Notes under the pieces: model-generated
Databases searched by the model: none
The model's input: the letters and a program-made list of their open reading frames with translations, nothing else
Told to the model about the DNA's origin: nothing
Program-made: the position numbers and the translations under genes
Shown: in pieces, positions 1 to 8,196 of the stretch
How positions within the stretch are numbered: position 1 is the first letter of the stretch
Layout of the letters: every line of letters starts with the position of its first letter
Source of the DNA: Haliea sp040221975
GTDB taxonomy: Bacteria > Pseudomonadota > Gammaproteobacteria > Pseudomonadales > Halieaceae
Direction: 5' to 3'
Assembly: GCA_040221975.1 (NCBI GenBank)
Contig: JAVJWR010000031.1
Span: 124,001 to 188,000, forward strand
DNA: 64,000 nt

Positions 1-2
1 AA

Positions 3-635
3 TTCAGTCCCGGCCGGACCATCCCCACTCCGATTCAGCAGGTCCAGCAGGCGACCCAGGATACCACCCGCCCGTCGCTGCAGGTGGGCACCCCCGAGGA
101 CACCCTCGCGGAACTGGACGACGAGCAGACCCGGGCCCTGCTCGAGCGGAAACTCGCGGCGCTGGAGCGCGAAACAGCCGCCGATGCGGAACACCTGCGC
201 CGCATTCTCGCCGAGGAGATCAGCAAGCAAAACGTCGATATCGAATCGGAAGGCCGCTTCATCACCATTCGCATCCGCGAGAACGGTTCGTTTCCATCCG
301 GTTCCGCTACCCTGACCGCGGATTTCCTGCCGGTGATGGGAAAACTGCGGGCTGCACTGGCGGAAATCCCGGGCGAGATTGCCATTGAGGGGCACACCGA
401 TGATGTCCCCATCAGCGGTGGTCCATTCCAGTCCAACTGGGCCCTGTCGACCGGTCGCGCACTGTCGGTCACACACGAATTGTTGCGCCATCCAAGCCTG
501 GAGGACCGGCGCATGATGGTCGTGGGCTATGGCGAGACCCGCCCTTTCACCAGCAACGACACGGCTGAGGGACGCGCCGGCAATCGCCGGGTCGAAATCG
601 TCGTCCGCCAGGCACTGTCCGTATCGGAGGAGTAG
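3..635 (+). CDS. MotB/PomB-like flagellar motor protein, C-terminal part (5' end outside window)
   Basis: The reading frame is open from the window edge, so this is the C-terminal part of a longer protein. It carries an OmpA/MotB peptidoglycan-binding domain: GHTDDVPI, then SNWALSTGRA, a VVGYGETRP stretch and the closing NRRVEIVV. In MotB-type stator proteins this domain anchors the ion-channel complex to peptidoglycan around the flagellar rotor. The preceding charged, probably helical segment (ERKLAALERE) fits the MotB linker. The transmembrane plug segment that would separate MotB from a generic OmpA protein is not in the window. The PilZ-like gene follows after 5 bases, which supports a motility context. 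Identity as an OmpA-domain protein is firm; MotB is likely. Confidence 0.8.
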   Translation, partial: FSPGRTIPTPIQQVQQATQDTTRPSLQVGTPEDTLAELDDEQTRALLERKLAALERETAADAEHLRRILAEEISKQNVDIESEGRFITIRIRENGSFPSGSATLTADFLPVMGKLRAALAEIPGEIAIEGHTDDVPISGGPFQSNWALSTGRALSVTHELLRHPSLEDRRMMVVGYGETRPFTSNDTAEGRAGNRRVEIVVRQALSVSEE

Positions 636-640
636 TACCG

Positions 641-1198
641 TTGAACATGGATCGGGAACGCCGGGAGTATTACCGGATCAACGACATCCTGCCACTGTGC
701 CATACCGCCGCCCCGGACCCCGGTGCCGGGGAGCAGCAATCCGGTACCCAGGCACTGCTCGCCCGGATTGACGCGGAGCTCAATGACGCCATCAACCATG
801 TATTCCGGGCCGATCCGGTGACGGCTCAGGCGCTGGGACTGCTCAACCGCAAACTCACCGTGCTCGGTTCCATGCTGCCGGGGCAAAGCGCAGCGGATAC
901 CAGCCAGTATGTCCCCACCGCTGTCAGCCTGAGTGGCAGCGGGATCGCCTTCGATAGCAGCGAGCGCCTTCCGACAGGTGCCCGGCGGCGCATCAGCCTG
1001 CTGCTGCAACCTTCGCAGGTGCCCGTGCAACTGGACGGCACGGTCCTCGCCAGCGAACCCGGCGAGAACCAGGAGCAGCCATACCGGGTCCGGCTGGACT
1101 TCGACCGGGACGAATTGGCGCAGGAACAGATTATCCGCTACGTGGTGCAGCGCCAGGCCATGCCACCGCCGCCCGGCGCCACCGGCGAACGGGGGTAG
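641..1198 (+). CDS. PilZ-like domain protein
   Basis: A 185-residue soluble protein beginning five bases after the MotB-like stop. The N-terminus (RREYYRINDILPL) resembles the RxxxR-type start of PilZ domains, and the middle contains VSLSGSGIAF, which resembles the PilZ (D/N)xSxxG motif, followed by a beta-rich stretch and a C-terminal helix. PilZ domains bind cyclic di-GMP and commonly modulate motility, which fits the upstream gene. I chose the TTG at 641 because GGAGG lies at 626-630; the ATG at 647 is an alternative with a longer spacing. The Arg and Asp/Ser ligands are not canonical throughout, so c-di-GMP binding is inferred, not shown. Confidence 0.6.
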   Translation: MNMDRERREYYRINDILPLCHTAAPDPGAGEQQSGTQALLARIDAELNDAINHVFRADPVTAQALGLLNRKLTVLGSMLPGQSAADTSQYVPTAVSLSGSGIAFDSSERLPTGARRRISLLLQPSQVPVQLDGTVLASEPGENQEQPYRVRLDFDRDELAQEQIIRYVVQRQAMPPPPGATGERG

Positions 1199-1238
1199 GT
1201 GCGGCCGGCCAGGTGCGGCCGGCCAGGTGAGGCCGGCT
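1197..1238. repeat. Three tandem 14-bp GC-rich units
   Basis: Units at 1197-1210, 1211-1224 and 1225-1238. The first two are identical (AGGTGCGGCCGGCC) and the third has two changes. The block fills the convergent gap and supplies the stop codon region of both flanking genes. A closely related 14-bp triple repeat in inverse orientation lies at 25425-25466. Confidence 0.85.
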
Positions 1239-2778
1239 AGGACAGCCAACGCCCCAGCGGGGTTTTGCGCCAGATGAAGTCCATCAGCTTGCGCATGCCC
1301 TCGGCGTTCTTCACCGTGTTCGGATAGGCGTTTTGCATCTTGCCGCCGAAGCGGTCGATGACGATGGGCATCTCGTGGCAGTAGCCGCGCAGGCCCTTCT
1401 TGCCGTTGACCTGGCCAATTCCCGAGTTCTTGCGCCCGCCGAACGGCGCTGCGGGGATGCCGTAGCTGAGCGCCATGTCGTTGACACTGCAGGAGCCGGT
1501 GTCGATGGCCGCTGCGAGGCGATAGCCCTTTTCCTTGTCCTTGGTCCAGACGTTGCCGTTGAGACCGAACTCGGAGTCGTTGGCCAGGCGCAGGGCTTCC
1601 TCTTCATCCGCCACCCGCTGGATACAGAGAACGGGGCCAAAGGTCTCGTGCAGCATGATATCCATGCTGTTGTCGACCTCGGTCATGACCGTGGGCTCGT
1701 AGTACAGGCCCGCCAGGTTCGGATTGCGGCGGCCGCCCAGGTGGATGGTGGCACCCTTGGCCCGAGCGTCCTCGACGTGGGCCTCGATAATCGCCAACTG
1801 CCGGTCCCAGAACACAGCGCCGACATCTTCCGCAAAGCCGTGCTCCGGCCCCTGCTTCAGATGCTTGCCCTTCTCCAGCACCAGGCGCAGGAACTCGTCG
1901 TAGACCTCATTCACCACGTAGATGCGCTCGGTGCCGCAGCAATAGTGGCCGGTGTTCATGCAGGAACCCAGCCAGGCGCCGTCGGCGGCGCGGTCCAGGT
2001 CCGCGTCCGCGCAGACGATCATGGCGTCGTTGCCGCCCAGCTCCAGGGTGCAGGGAATGAGCTGTTCGGCACAGGCAACCGCCACCTTGCGGCCGGTGGC
2101 GACGCTGCCGGTAAAGGAGATCTTGTCGACACTACCGCGGACAATGGCGGCACCGGTGTCGCCATCTCCCAACAGCACCTGCAGTACCCCCGGCGGCAGG
2201 CCGGCGTCCTCCAGTATGCTTTGGGCCAGTTTCGCGGAATAAGGCGTCACTTCTGAGCCTTTGGCTACCACCGCATTGCCCGCGAGGATGGCCTGCACCG
2301 CCTGGTTCATCACCAGCACGAAGGGGCCGTTCCAGGGCGTGATCAGGCCGACTACCCCCAGCGGCTTGTAGAGAATGCGCAGCTGCTTGGCGATCCCGAT
2401 AACGCCGTGCACCCGCCGCTTGCGCGGCTTGAGGAAAGCCTCCGCGTGCTTGGCGTAGTAGCACAGGGAGTCCGCCACCGAGAAGATCTCCATGCTCATG
2501 GCATCGGTGCGCGCCTTGCCGGTTTCCGCGACCACCGTGTCGATGATCTCGTCCTGCCGTTCCAGCACCAGCTGCAGGGCGCGCTCGGCGACCTTGACCC
2601 GCTCCCGCATCGGGGTGGCCGCCCAGGCCGGCTGCGCCGCGCGCGCAGTGGCGATCGCCGCGGCCACATCGTCGGCGTTGGCGCAGACCAGCTCACCGCA
2701 GGGTTCCAGGGTAACCGGGCTGCGCAACTGCAGGTGGCGGCGGGCATCGGCGGATTCGATCGGTTCGTACAGGGCCAT
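1237..2778 (-). CDS. Aldehyde dehydrogenase family protein (succinate-semialdehyde dehydrogenase-like)
   Basis: A full-length 513-residue NAD(P)-dependent aldehyde dehydrogenase, expected to oxidise an aldehyde to the acid in the cytoplasm. Visible family motifs are the substrate-site TPWNGPF (about residue 145), the general-base motif ELGGND near residue 246, the catalytic cysteine in GHYCCGTER near residue 279, and EETFGP-like HETFGPVL near residue 390. The C-terminus carries a 40-residue extension after the GGRKNSGIG signature. The neighbours do not reveal the substrate. The gene stands alone, is transcribed divergently from a lipoprotein gene, and a perfect inverted repeat sits 36 bases upstream of its ATG. 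Confidence 0.9.
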   Translation of the reverse strand: MALYEPIESADARRHLQLRSPVTLEPCGELVCANADDVAAAIATARAAQPAWAATPMRERVKVAERALQLVLERQDEIIDTVVAETGKARTDAMSMEIFSVADSLCYYAKHAEAFLKPRKRRVHGVIGIAKQLRILYKPLGVVGLITPWNGPFVLVMNQAVQAILAGNAVVAKGSEVTPYSAKLAQSILEDAGLPPGVLQVLLGDGDTGAAIVRGSVDKISFTGSVATGRKVAVACAEQLIPCTLELGGNDAMIVCADADLDRAADGAWLGSCMNTGHYCCGTERIYVVNEVYDEFLRLVLEKGKHLKQGPEHGFAEDVGAVFWDRQLAIIEAHVEDARAKGATIHLGGRRNPNLAGLYYEPTVMTEVDNSMDIMLHETFGPVLCIQRVADEEEALRLANDSEFGLNGNVWTKDKEKGYRLAAAIDTGSCSVNDMALSYGIPAAPFGGRKNSGIGQVNGKKGLRGYCHEMPIVIDRFGGKMQNAYPNTVKNAEGMRKLMDFIWRKTPLGRWLS

Positions 2779-2813
2779 GGCGGGACTCTCCGGGAGCAGC
2801 GTGGGGCCCCAAA

Positions 2814-2827
2814 CTAATAACCATTAG
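2814..2827. promoter_or_regulatory. Inverted repeat upstream of the aldehyde dehydrogenase gene, possible operator
   Basis: CTAAT-AACC-ATTAG is a perfect 5+5 inverted repeat 36 bases before the ATG of the aldehyde dehydrogenase, in the divergent spacer. Its position and symmetry fit a repressor operator (TetR or MarR type), but no cognate regulator gene is adjacent. Confidence 0.35.
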
Positions 2828-2992
2828 CCTCGATGTCAATAACTCGCTGATTTGTCTCCCGGGACAGAACCCTTCACAATAGCGGGGCAATCGAGGGCAA
2901 CGGTCGTCGCCTGTTGGAACCGGAACACGAGAGAACGCCAGTGGTGTCGCCCCCCGGTTCGGAGTTTAGTGTCGTTTGTTCGGGGTGAGAGG

Positions 2993-3835
2993 ATGCGATG
3001 CCTGCTTGTCTGCATGTTGCTCCTGACTGCCGCCTGCAGGACGGTGCAGAGCGAATCGGTCATGCGCGCCTGTAAGCCCGTCGACAGCACCCTGGGCGCC
3101 GCTGGCTTCGAGGTTGAGTTCGAGCACTACAGCCCACCCGCGAACTCCGCCCGCACCGTGATTGTCATGCCGCCCACCGGTGGCTCCACGTTTCTTGAAA
3201 CCCGCTACGCGACGCTTTTCTGCGATGCCGGTTTCGGCGTCTATATCGTCCGCGGTTGGACGGGGATGGCGGAGACCTCGATTGAGCTTGCCCTTCACCA
3301 CCGCCTGTTCGGCAGGGCCCAGCAGGCGATCAATTTGGTTGCAGAGGATGCGCCCGATGGCTTTATCGGCATTCTTGGAACCAGCGTCGGCGGCCTGCAC
3401 GCGGCGACCGCGGTAGGGCACCTGGACCGAATATCCGCGGCGTTCGTAATTGCCGCCGGCGCTCCCGTCGCCGATGTTATTGCCTACACTGAGCAGAGTG
3501 AGCTGGCGTCTCTGAGGGAGGAGCGTATGCGCCATTTCGGCTTCGCTGACCAGACCGCTTACCGGGATGCGCTGGCCGTCGAGTTTGCCTGGGAGCCACT
3601 GGCATTCCTGTCATCCGCCCGGGAGAAGCCGCTCGGCATGGTGCTGGTGAGTGGTGACAAGACCGTGCCGACGTCGCTGCAGGAGCAGCTGCGCAAAGCC
3701 TGGCGGCCAGAGTCGGACTACACCGTGAGCGGCTTTCCGTTGGGCGCTCATCCGGTCGGTATCTTCCAGGCCTGGTTGCTGCACAGACAGGATATCCTCG
3801 CATTCTTTACCGATCATGCCTCCGCGCAATACTGA
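2993..3835 (+). CDS. Alpha/beta-hydrolase fold lipoprotein
   Basis: A 280-residue predicted outer-envelope lipoprotein. The ATG at 2993 gives a type II signal peptide (MRCLLVCMLLLTAAC) with lipobox LTAAC and has GGGGTGA just upstream; the open frame extends further 5' but without signal-peptide character. A GxSxG nucleophile elbow (GTSVGG) lies near residues 129-134, and a late GAHP may hold the catalytic His. The fold suggests an esterase or peptidase acting on small substrates, but nothing identifies the substrate. Acetate kinase follows 42 bases downstream on the same strand. Confidence 0.65.
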   Translation: MRCLLVCMLLLTAACRTVQSESVMRACKPVDSTLGAAGFEVEFEHYSPPANSARTVIVMPPTGGSTFLETRYATLFCDAGFGVYIVRGWTGMAETSIELALHHRLFGRAQQAINLVAEDAPDGFIGILGTSVGGLHAATAVGHLDRISAAFVIAAGAPVADVIAYTEQSELASLREERMRHFGFADQTAYRDALAVEFAWEPLAFLSSAREKPLGMVLVSGDKTVPTSLQEQLRKAWRPESDYTVSGFPLGAHPVGIFQAWLLHRQDILAFFTDHASAQY

Positions 3836-3877
3836 AGCCGGGCCATTCCGCCAATCCGGGCATTGCGGAGCACTGCC

Positions 3878-4984
3878 GTGAACATTCTGGTTTTGAACAG
3901 CGGCAGCTCCACCCTCAAGTTCAGTGTCCACGACACCGCAACCGCACGGACTCTCGATAGCGGTACCGTGGAATGCAGCGACCGCGGGGCCGCCTTCCAG
4001 GATGTCCTGCGCCAACTCGGCACGGGCTCAGCGCCAGATGCCATCGGCCATCGCGTGGTGCACGGTGGCCCCGACTTCACCGGCCCCGCCCGGCTCGATG
4101 CCAATACCATCGCGGCCATAGAGCGCTGCAGCAGCCTCTCGCCGTTGCACAATGGACCCGCCCTCGCCGTCATTCGCGCCAGCACTGCCCGGTTCCCCGC
4201 GATCCCGCAGGTAGCGGTATTCGATACCGCCTTCCACCGCAACATGCCACAAGAGGCGAGCCGCTATGCAATTCCCGAGCGCTGGTTCCGCGACCATCAG
4301 GTACACCGCTATGGCTTTCATGGCATCTCCCATGCCAGCGTAGCGGGTCAGGCGGCCGTCTGCCTGGGACGCCGCCCCCAGTCCCTGCGCATAATCAGCC
4401 TGCACCTGGGCAACGGTGCCAGTGCCGCCGCCATCGACGGAGGGCGCAGTATCGACACCTCCATGGGCCTGACCCCGCTGGAAGGCCTGGTCATGGGCAC
4501 CCGCAGTGGTGACCTGGACATCGCCGCCGCGCTGTATGCCGCCCGTCGCGAGGGGCTGACGCCGGCGCAACTGGAACAGGCTCTCACCCGTGACAGCGGT
4601 CTCAAGGGTCTGTGCGGCGACAGCGACATGCGTGTCATTCTGGCCCGCTGCGAGCAGGGCGACTCCCGCGCACAACTGGCCCTGTCCATCTACTGCTACC
4701 GCATCCGCAAATACATCGGTGCCTACTTCGCAGCCCTCGGCGGCCTCGACGCCCTGGTCTTCACCGGTGGCGTCGGTGAAAACGCCGCCCCGGTGCGCGC
4801 CGGTGCCTGCGAGAGCCTCGACGCGCTCGGTATCGCTATAGACTGTCAGAAAAATGCACTACCATCAGGAGACCAGCCCAGAGCCATCCACGCCGAGGGA
4901 GCCGCCGTCGCCATCCTCGTCGTCCCCTCCCGCGAGGACCTCGAGATCGCCCGGCAGACCGGGATTTTCCTCGGCCAAGGGTGA
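3878..4984 (+). CDS. ackA: Acetate kinase
   Basis: Interconverts acetyl phosphate plus ADP with acetate plus ATP. The N-terminus MNILVLNSGSSTLKF, the GFHGISH motif near residue 145, HLGNGAS near 178 and DTSMGLTPLEGLVMGTRSGD near 195-215 are standard acetate-kinase signatures, as is FTGGVGENA near the end. At 368 residues it is slightly short of the usual about 400. I chose the GTG at 3878 because GGAG lies 7 bases before it; an upstream TTG in frame lacks a site. It precedes phosphoketolase on the same strand, so together they would turn sugar phosphates into acetate and ATP. Confidence 0.93.
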   Translation: MNILVLNSGSSTLKFSVHDTATARTLDSGTVECSDRGAAFQDVLRQLGTGSAPDAIGHRVVHGGPDFTGPARLDANTIAAIERCSSLSPLHNGPALAVIRASTARFPAIPQVAVFDTAFHRNMPQEASRYAIPERWFRDHQVHRYGFHGISHASVAGQAAVCLGRRPQSLRIISLHLGNGASAAAIDGGRSIDTSMGLTPLEGLVMGTRSGDLDIAAALYAARREGLTPAQLEQALTRDSGLKGLCGDSDMRVILARCEQGDSRAQLALSIYCYRIRKYIGAYFAALGGLDALVFTGGVGENAAPVRAGACESLDALGIAIDCQKNALPSGDQPRAIHAEGAAVAILVVPSREDLEIARQTGIFLGQG

Positions 4985-5035
4985 CCGCGAGCGCTTACTG
5001 CGGGGCGGCTGCGGCGAGCGCCTGCCACATGGAGG

Positions 5036-5147
5036 GGGCTGCGAGCGGAAGCTGGTTGCAGAACACGCTGTAAATACGTCCCTGTACGCTCGGCGGCGCC
5101 CGTCCATGGGCGCCGACGGTTCTGCAACCAGCTTCCGCTCGCAGCCC
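5036..5147. repeat. Long palindromic element between ackA and xfp
   Basis: Two perfectly complementary 29-base arms (5036-5064 and 5119-5147) flank a 54-base centre. The centre holds a second hairpin, GGCGCCC (5095-5101) against GGGCGCC (5108-5114). No reading frame explains it. It resembles the mobile, palindromic intergenic repeats (REP/MITE-like) of marine gammaproteobacteria; transcribed, it would fold into a very stable stem that could act as a processing site or partial terminator between the two genes. Confidence 0.85.
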
Positions 5148-5191
5148 TCAAGCTTCGGAGCAAATCGCGGATTACGCAAGGGTCAGCAAAG

Positions 5192-7582
5192 ATGACGACG
5201 AAAGCATCAAGTAGCGAAAAGCCCCTGACCAGCGACGAACTGCAGGCCATCGACGCCTACTGGCGCGCCTGCAACTACCTCGCTGCCGGCATGATCTACC
5301 TGCGCGAGAATCCGCTCCTGCGCCAGCCCCTGGAAAGCAGCCATATCAAAAAGCGCCTGCTGGGCCACTGGGGCGCCAGCCCCGGACTGGCGTTCATGTA
5401 TGTGCACAGCAACCGGCTGATACTCAAGCACGATTTCGACGCCATTTTCATCGCTGGCCCCGGCCACGGCGCGCCCGGGGTGCTGGCACCGGTGTACCTC
5501 GAAGGCAGTTATTCCGCGGTGTACCCGGACATGAGCGAGGACGAGGACGGCATGGCACTGCTGTTCCGGCAGTTCTCCTTCCCTGGCGGCTTCGGCAGCC
5601 ACTGTACCCCGGAGCTGCCGGGCTCGATTCACGAAGGAGGTGAGCTCGGCTACAGCCTGTCGCACGCATTCGGCGCCGCGTTCGACAATCCCGACCTGGT
5701 GGTGGTCACCGCGGTCGGCGACGGCGAGGCTGAAACCGGCCCGCTGGCCACCGCCTGGCATTCCAACAAGTTCCTCAACCCGATCCGCGATGGCGCGGTG
5801 CTGCCGATCCTTCATCTCAATGGCTACAAGATCAACAACCCGACCCTGCTGGCCCGCATTCCGCGACAGGAGCTGGAGCAGCTGTTTCTCGGCCATGGCT
5901 GGACACCCCTGTTCGTCGAGGGCGAGGAGCCAGAACTGATGCACCAGCAGATGGCCGCGGCCATGGATCGCAGCATCGCCATGATCCATGGCTTCCAGCA
6001 GGCAGCCCGCGCCAGCGGCACTGCCAGCCGTCCGCCCTGGCCGATGATCGTGCTGCGCTCGCCCAAGGGCTGGACCGGCCCGCGGGAGGTAGACGGCCAC
6101 AAGGTGGAGGGCAGCTGGCGAGCCCACCAGGTACCCCTGGCGGACGTCCACGACAACCCCGGCAAGCTGCACCAGCTGGAGGAGTGGCTGCGCAGCTACC
6201 GCCCGGAAGAATTGTTTGATGAACACGGCACCCTGCGCGCGGAACTGCGGGCGCTGGCGCCGGCGGGCACGCGGCGCATGGGCTCCAACCCCCACGCCAA
6301 CGGCGGCCTGTTGCGGCGGGACCTGCGGCTGCCGGATTTCCGCGACTATGCCGTACCGGTGGCCAGCCCGGGCGCCGGGCGGGCCATGAACACGCGACCC
6401 CTGGGCGCCCTGCTGCGGGATACCATGACCCGCAATCCGGACAACTTCCGGGTATTCGGGCCCGACGAGACCAGCTCCAACAAGCTCGACGCCATCTACG
6501 AGGTCAGCAAAAAGCTGTGGCTGGCCGAACGGCTGCCGGAAGATGACGACGGCGGCGAGTTGAGTAGCGATGGACGGGTACTGGAAATGCTCTCCGAGCA
6601 CACCCTGGAGGGCTGGCTGGAGGGCTATGTTCTCACCGGCCGGCACGGATTTTTCGCCACCTACGAGGCCTTCGCCCACGTTATCGACTCCATGTACAAC
6701 CAGCACGCCAAGTGGCTGGCGATCTGCGAGGACCTGCCCTGGCGGGCCCCGATCGCCTCCATCAACCTGCTGATCACCTCCACCGTCTGGCGCCAGGACC
6801 ACAACGGCTTCACCCATCAGGATCCAGGCTTCATCGATATCGTGGTCAACAAGAGTCCCCTGGTGACCCGTGTCTACCTGCCCCCGGATGCGAACTGCCT
6901 GTTGTCCACCGCGGACCATTGCCTGCGCAGCCACAACGATATCAATGTGATCGTCTGCGACAAGCAAAACCACCTGCAGTACCTGGACATGGAATCCGCC
7001 ATCCGTCACTGCACCAAGGGCATCGGCATCTGGGACTGGGCCAGCACCGACCAGGGCGGCGAACCCGACCTGGTCATGGCGGGCTGCGGCGACATCGCCA
7101 CCCAGGAGGCCCTGGCCGCCACCGAGCTGCTGCTGCAGCACTTCCCGGCGCTGAAAATCCGCTTCGTCAATGTAGTGGACCTGTTCCGCATGACCCCGGA
7201 GGAGGAGCATCCCCACGGTCTCAGCCACCGCGACTTCGACAGCCTGTTCACCGCAGACAAGCCGGTCATCTTCAACTTCCACGGCTATCCCTGGCTGATC
7301 CATCGCCTGGCCTACCGGCGCACGAATCACCGCAACCTGCACGTGCGCGGCTACAAGGAGAAGGGCAGCATCAACACGCCGCTGGAACTGGCCATCGACA
7401 ACAACGTCGACCGCTTCAGCCTGGCCATTGATGCCATCGACCGGGTACCGCAGCTGCAGGCCAGCGGCGCCCACGCCAAGGAACAGCTGCGCAACCTGCA
7501 GATCGACTGCCGTCACTACGCCCACGAACACGGCGTCGACATGCCGGAGATCAGCAACTGGTCCTTCACCGGGCGCGACTGA
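5192..7582 (+). CDS. xfp: Phosphoketolase (xylulose-5-phosphate/fructose-6-phosphate)
   Basis: Thiamine-diphosphate enzyme of 796 residues, the usual size for the family, that cleaves xylulose 5-phosphate or fructose 6-phosphate with phosphate to acetyl phosphate and a triose or tetrose phosphate. Visible motifs include GPGHGAPG near residue 90, EGGELGYSLSHAFGA near 150, the ThDP-binding GDGEAETGPLA near 176 and the strongly conserved RVFGPDETSSN near 426 and HNGFTHQDPGF near 536. The product acetyl phosphate is the substrate of the upstream acetate kinase. Substrate preference between the two sugar phosphates cannot be read from the sequence. The long palindrome separates it from ackA. Confidence 0.95.
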   Translation: MTTKASSSEKPLTSDELQAIDAYWRACNYLAAGMIYLRENPLLRQPLESSHIKKRLLGHWGASPGLAFMYVHSNRLILKHDFDAIFIAGPGHGAPGVLAPVYLEGSYSAVYPDMSEDEDGMALLFRQFSFPGGFGSHCTPELPGSIHEGGELGYSLSHAFGAAFDNPDLVVVTAVGDGEAETGPLATAWHSNKFLNPIRDGAVLPILHLNGYKINNPTLLARIPRQELEQLFLGHGWTPLFVEGEEPELMHQQMAAAMDRSIAMIHGFQQAARASGTASRPPWPMIVLRSPKGWTGPREVDGHKVEGSWRAHQVPLADVHDNPGKLHQLEEWLRSYRPEELFDEHGTLRAELRALAPAGTRRMGSNPHANGGLLRRDLRLPDFRDYAVPVASPGAGRAMNTRPLGALLRDTMTRNPDNFRVFGPDETSSNKLDAIYEVSKKLWLAERLPEDDDGGELSSDGRVLEMLSEHTLEGWLEGYVLTGRHGFFATYEAFAHVIDSMYNQHAKWLAICEDLPWRAPIASINLLITSTVWRQDHNGFTHQDPGFIDIVVNKSPLVTRVYLPPDANCLLSTADHCLRSHNDINVIVCDKQNHLQYLDMESAIRHCTKGIGIWDWASTDQGGEPDLVMAGCGDIATQEALAATELLLQHFPALKIRFVNVVDLFRMTPEEEHPHGLSHRDFDSLFTADKPVIFNFHGYPWLIHRLAYRRTNHRNLHVRGYKEKGSINTPLELAIDNNVDRFSLAIDAIDRVPQLQASGAHAKEQLRNLQIDCRHYAHEHGVDMPEISNWSFTGRD

Positions 7583-7617
7583 CAGCACCGTCCATCGCAC
7601 CATCAGGACACTCCACC

Positions 7618-7637
7618 GCGAGTTGACCGCAACTCGC
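7618..7637. terminator. Hairpin downstream of xfp
   Basis: GCGAGTTG-ACCG-CAACTCGC forms a perfect 8-bp stem with a 4-base loop, 36 bases after the phosphoketolase stop. A short CCCTTT follows at 7644-7649 instead of a real T-run, so termination is only a possibility. Confidence 0.4.
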
Positions 7638-7752
7638 CGCATTGCCCTTTCGGCTGCATTGCCTGCAACCTAATCTTCACCTGTCGACGGCGCAGGACTG
7701 CTGGATTCTCCAGCCGGCAGCGCCGCCCCCCAAAACAGGCAGGAGATGACAA

Positions 7753-8109
7753 ATGAAAACCAGCATTCACAGAACAGCAATCGTAGCCACCTTTGCCGCC
7801 GCTCTCACCGGGCTCTGTGGCGCCGCGCAGGCGGCAGGTTCCGCGGAAGAAGCAACCACCGCGATGGGGGCACCACACAGGGCGGAGCGGGTCGTCACCT
7901 ACGCCGACCTCGACCTGACTGCAGAACAGGGCCGTGAGGTGCTGGCCCACCGCCTCAATCGAGCAGCTGAGAACGTCTGCGGGCCCACGGACCATCGCCT
8001 GGCCGGCAGCCTGCGTGCAGCCGCGCGCAACCGTGACTGCGCCCGAGAGGCCTTCGATGACGCAATGTCCCGCATCGAAAGCGAAACCGCCCTGGCGGCT
8101 CGCGACTGA
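7753..8109 (+). CDS. UrcA family protein
   Basis: A small secreted or periplasmic protein of 118 residues. Residues 1-28 form a signal peptide ending AAQA. The mature part matches the UrcA pattern: VVTYADLDLTAEQGREVL, then RLNRAAENVCG and a second cysteine in NRDCAREAFDDAM, so Cys76 and Cys96 probably pair. The function of UrcA proteins is unknown. AGGAG at 7741-7745 fixes the start. A terminator-like hairpin follows, separating it from the histidine kinase gene. Confidence 0.8.
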   Translation: MKTSIHRTAIVATFAAALTGLCGAAQAAGSAEEATTAMGAPHRAERVVTYADLDLTAEQGREVLAHRLNRAAENVCGPTDHRLAGSLRAAARNRDCAREAFDDAMSRIESETALAARD

Positions 8110-8143
8110 TCACTCGCGTTTCCGTCTACCCCTGGGCGGAATC

Positions 8144-8178
8144 CGGGGGGTGTCAACCGGCACCCCCCGTTCTTGTTT
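8144..8178 (+). terminator. Rho-independent terminator after the UrcA gene
   Basis: CGGGGGGTG (8144-8152) pairs perfectly with CACCCCCCG (8161-8169) around an 8-base loop and is followed by TTCTTGTTT. Confidence 0.75.
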
Positions 8179-8196
8179 CCGGCGTATACTATTCAC

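Noticed and set aside
1197..1238. CRISPR-like array at the 14-bp repeats
   Set aside because: The units are directly tandem with no spacers and no cas gene is present.
5207..7642. Long open frame of about 811 codons on the minus strand opposite the phosphoketolase gene
   Set aside because: The residues have no family character and mirror the high third-position GC of xfp; it is a shadow.
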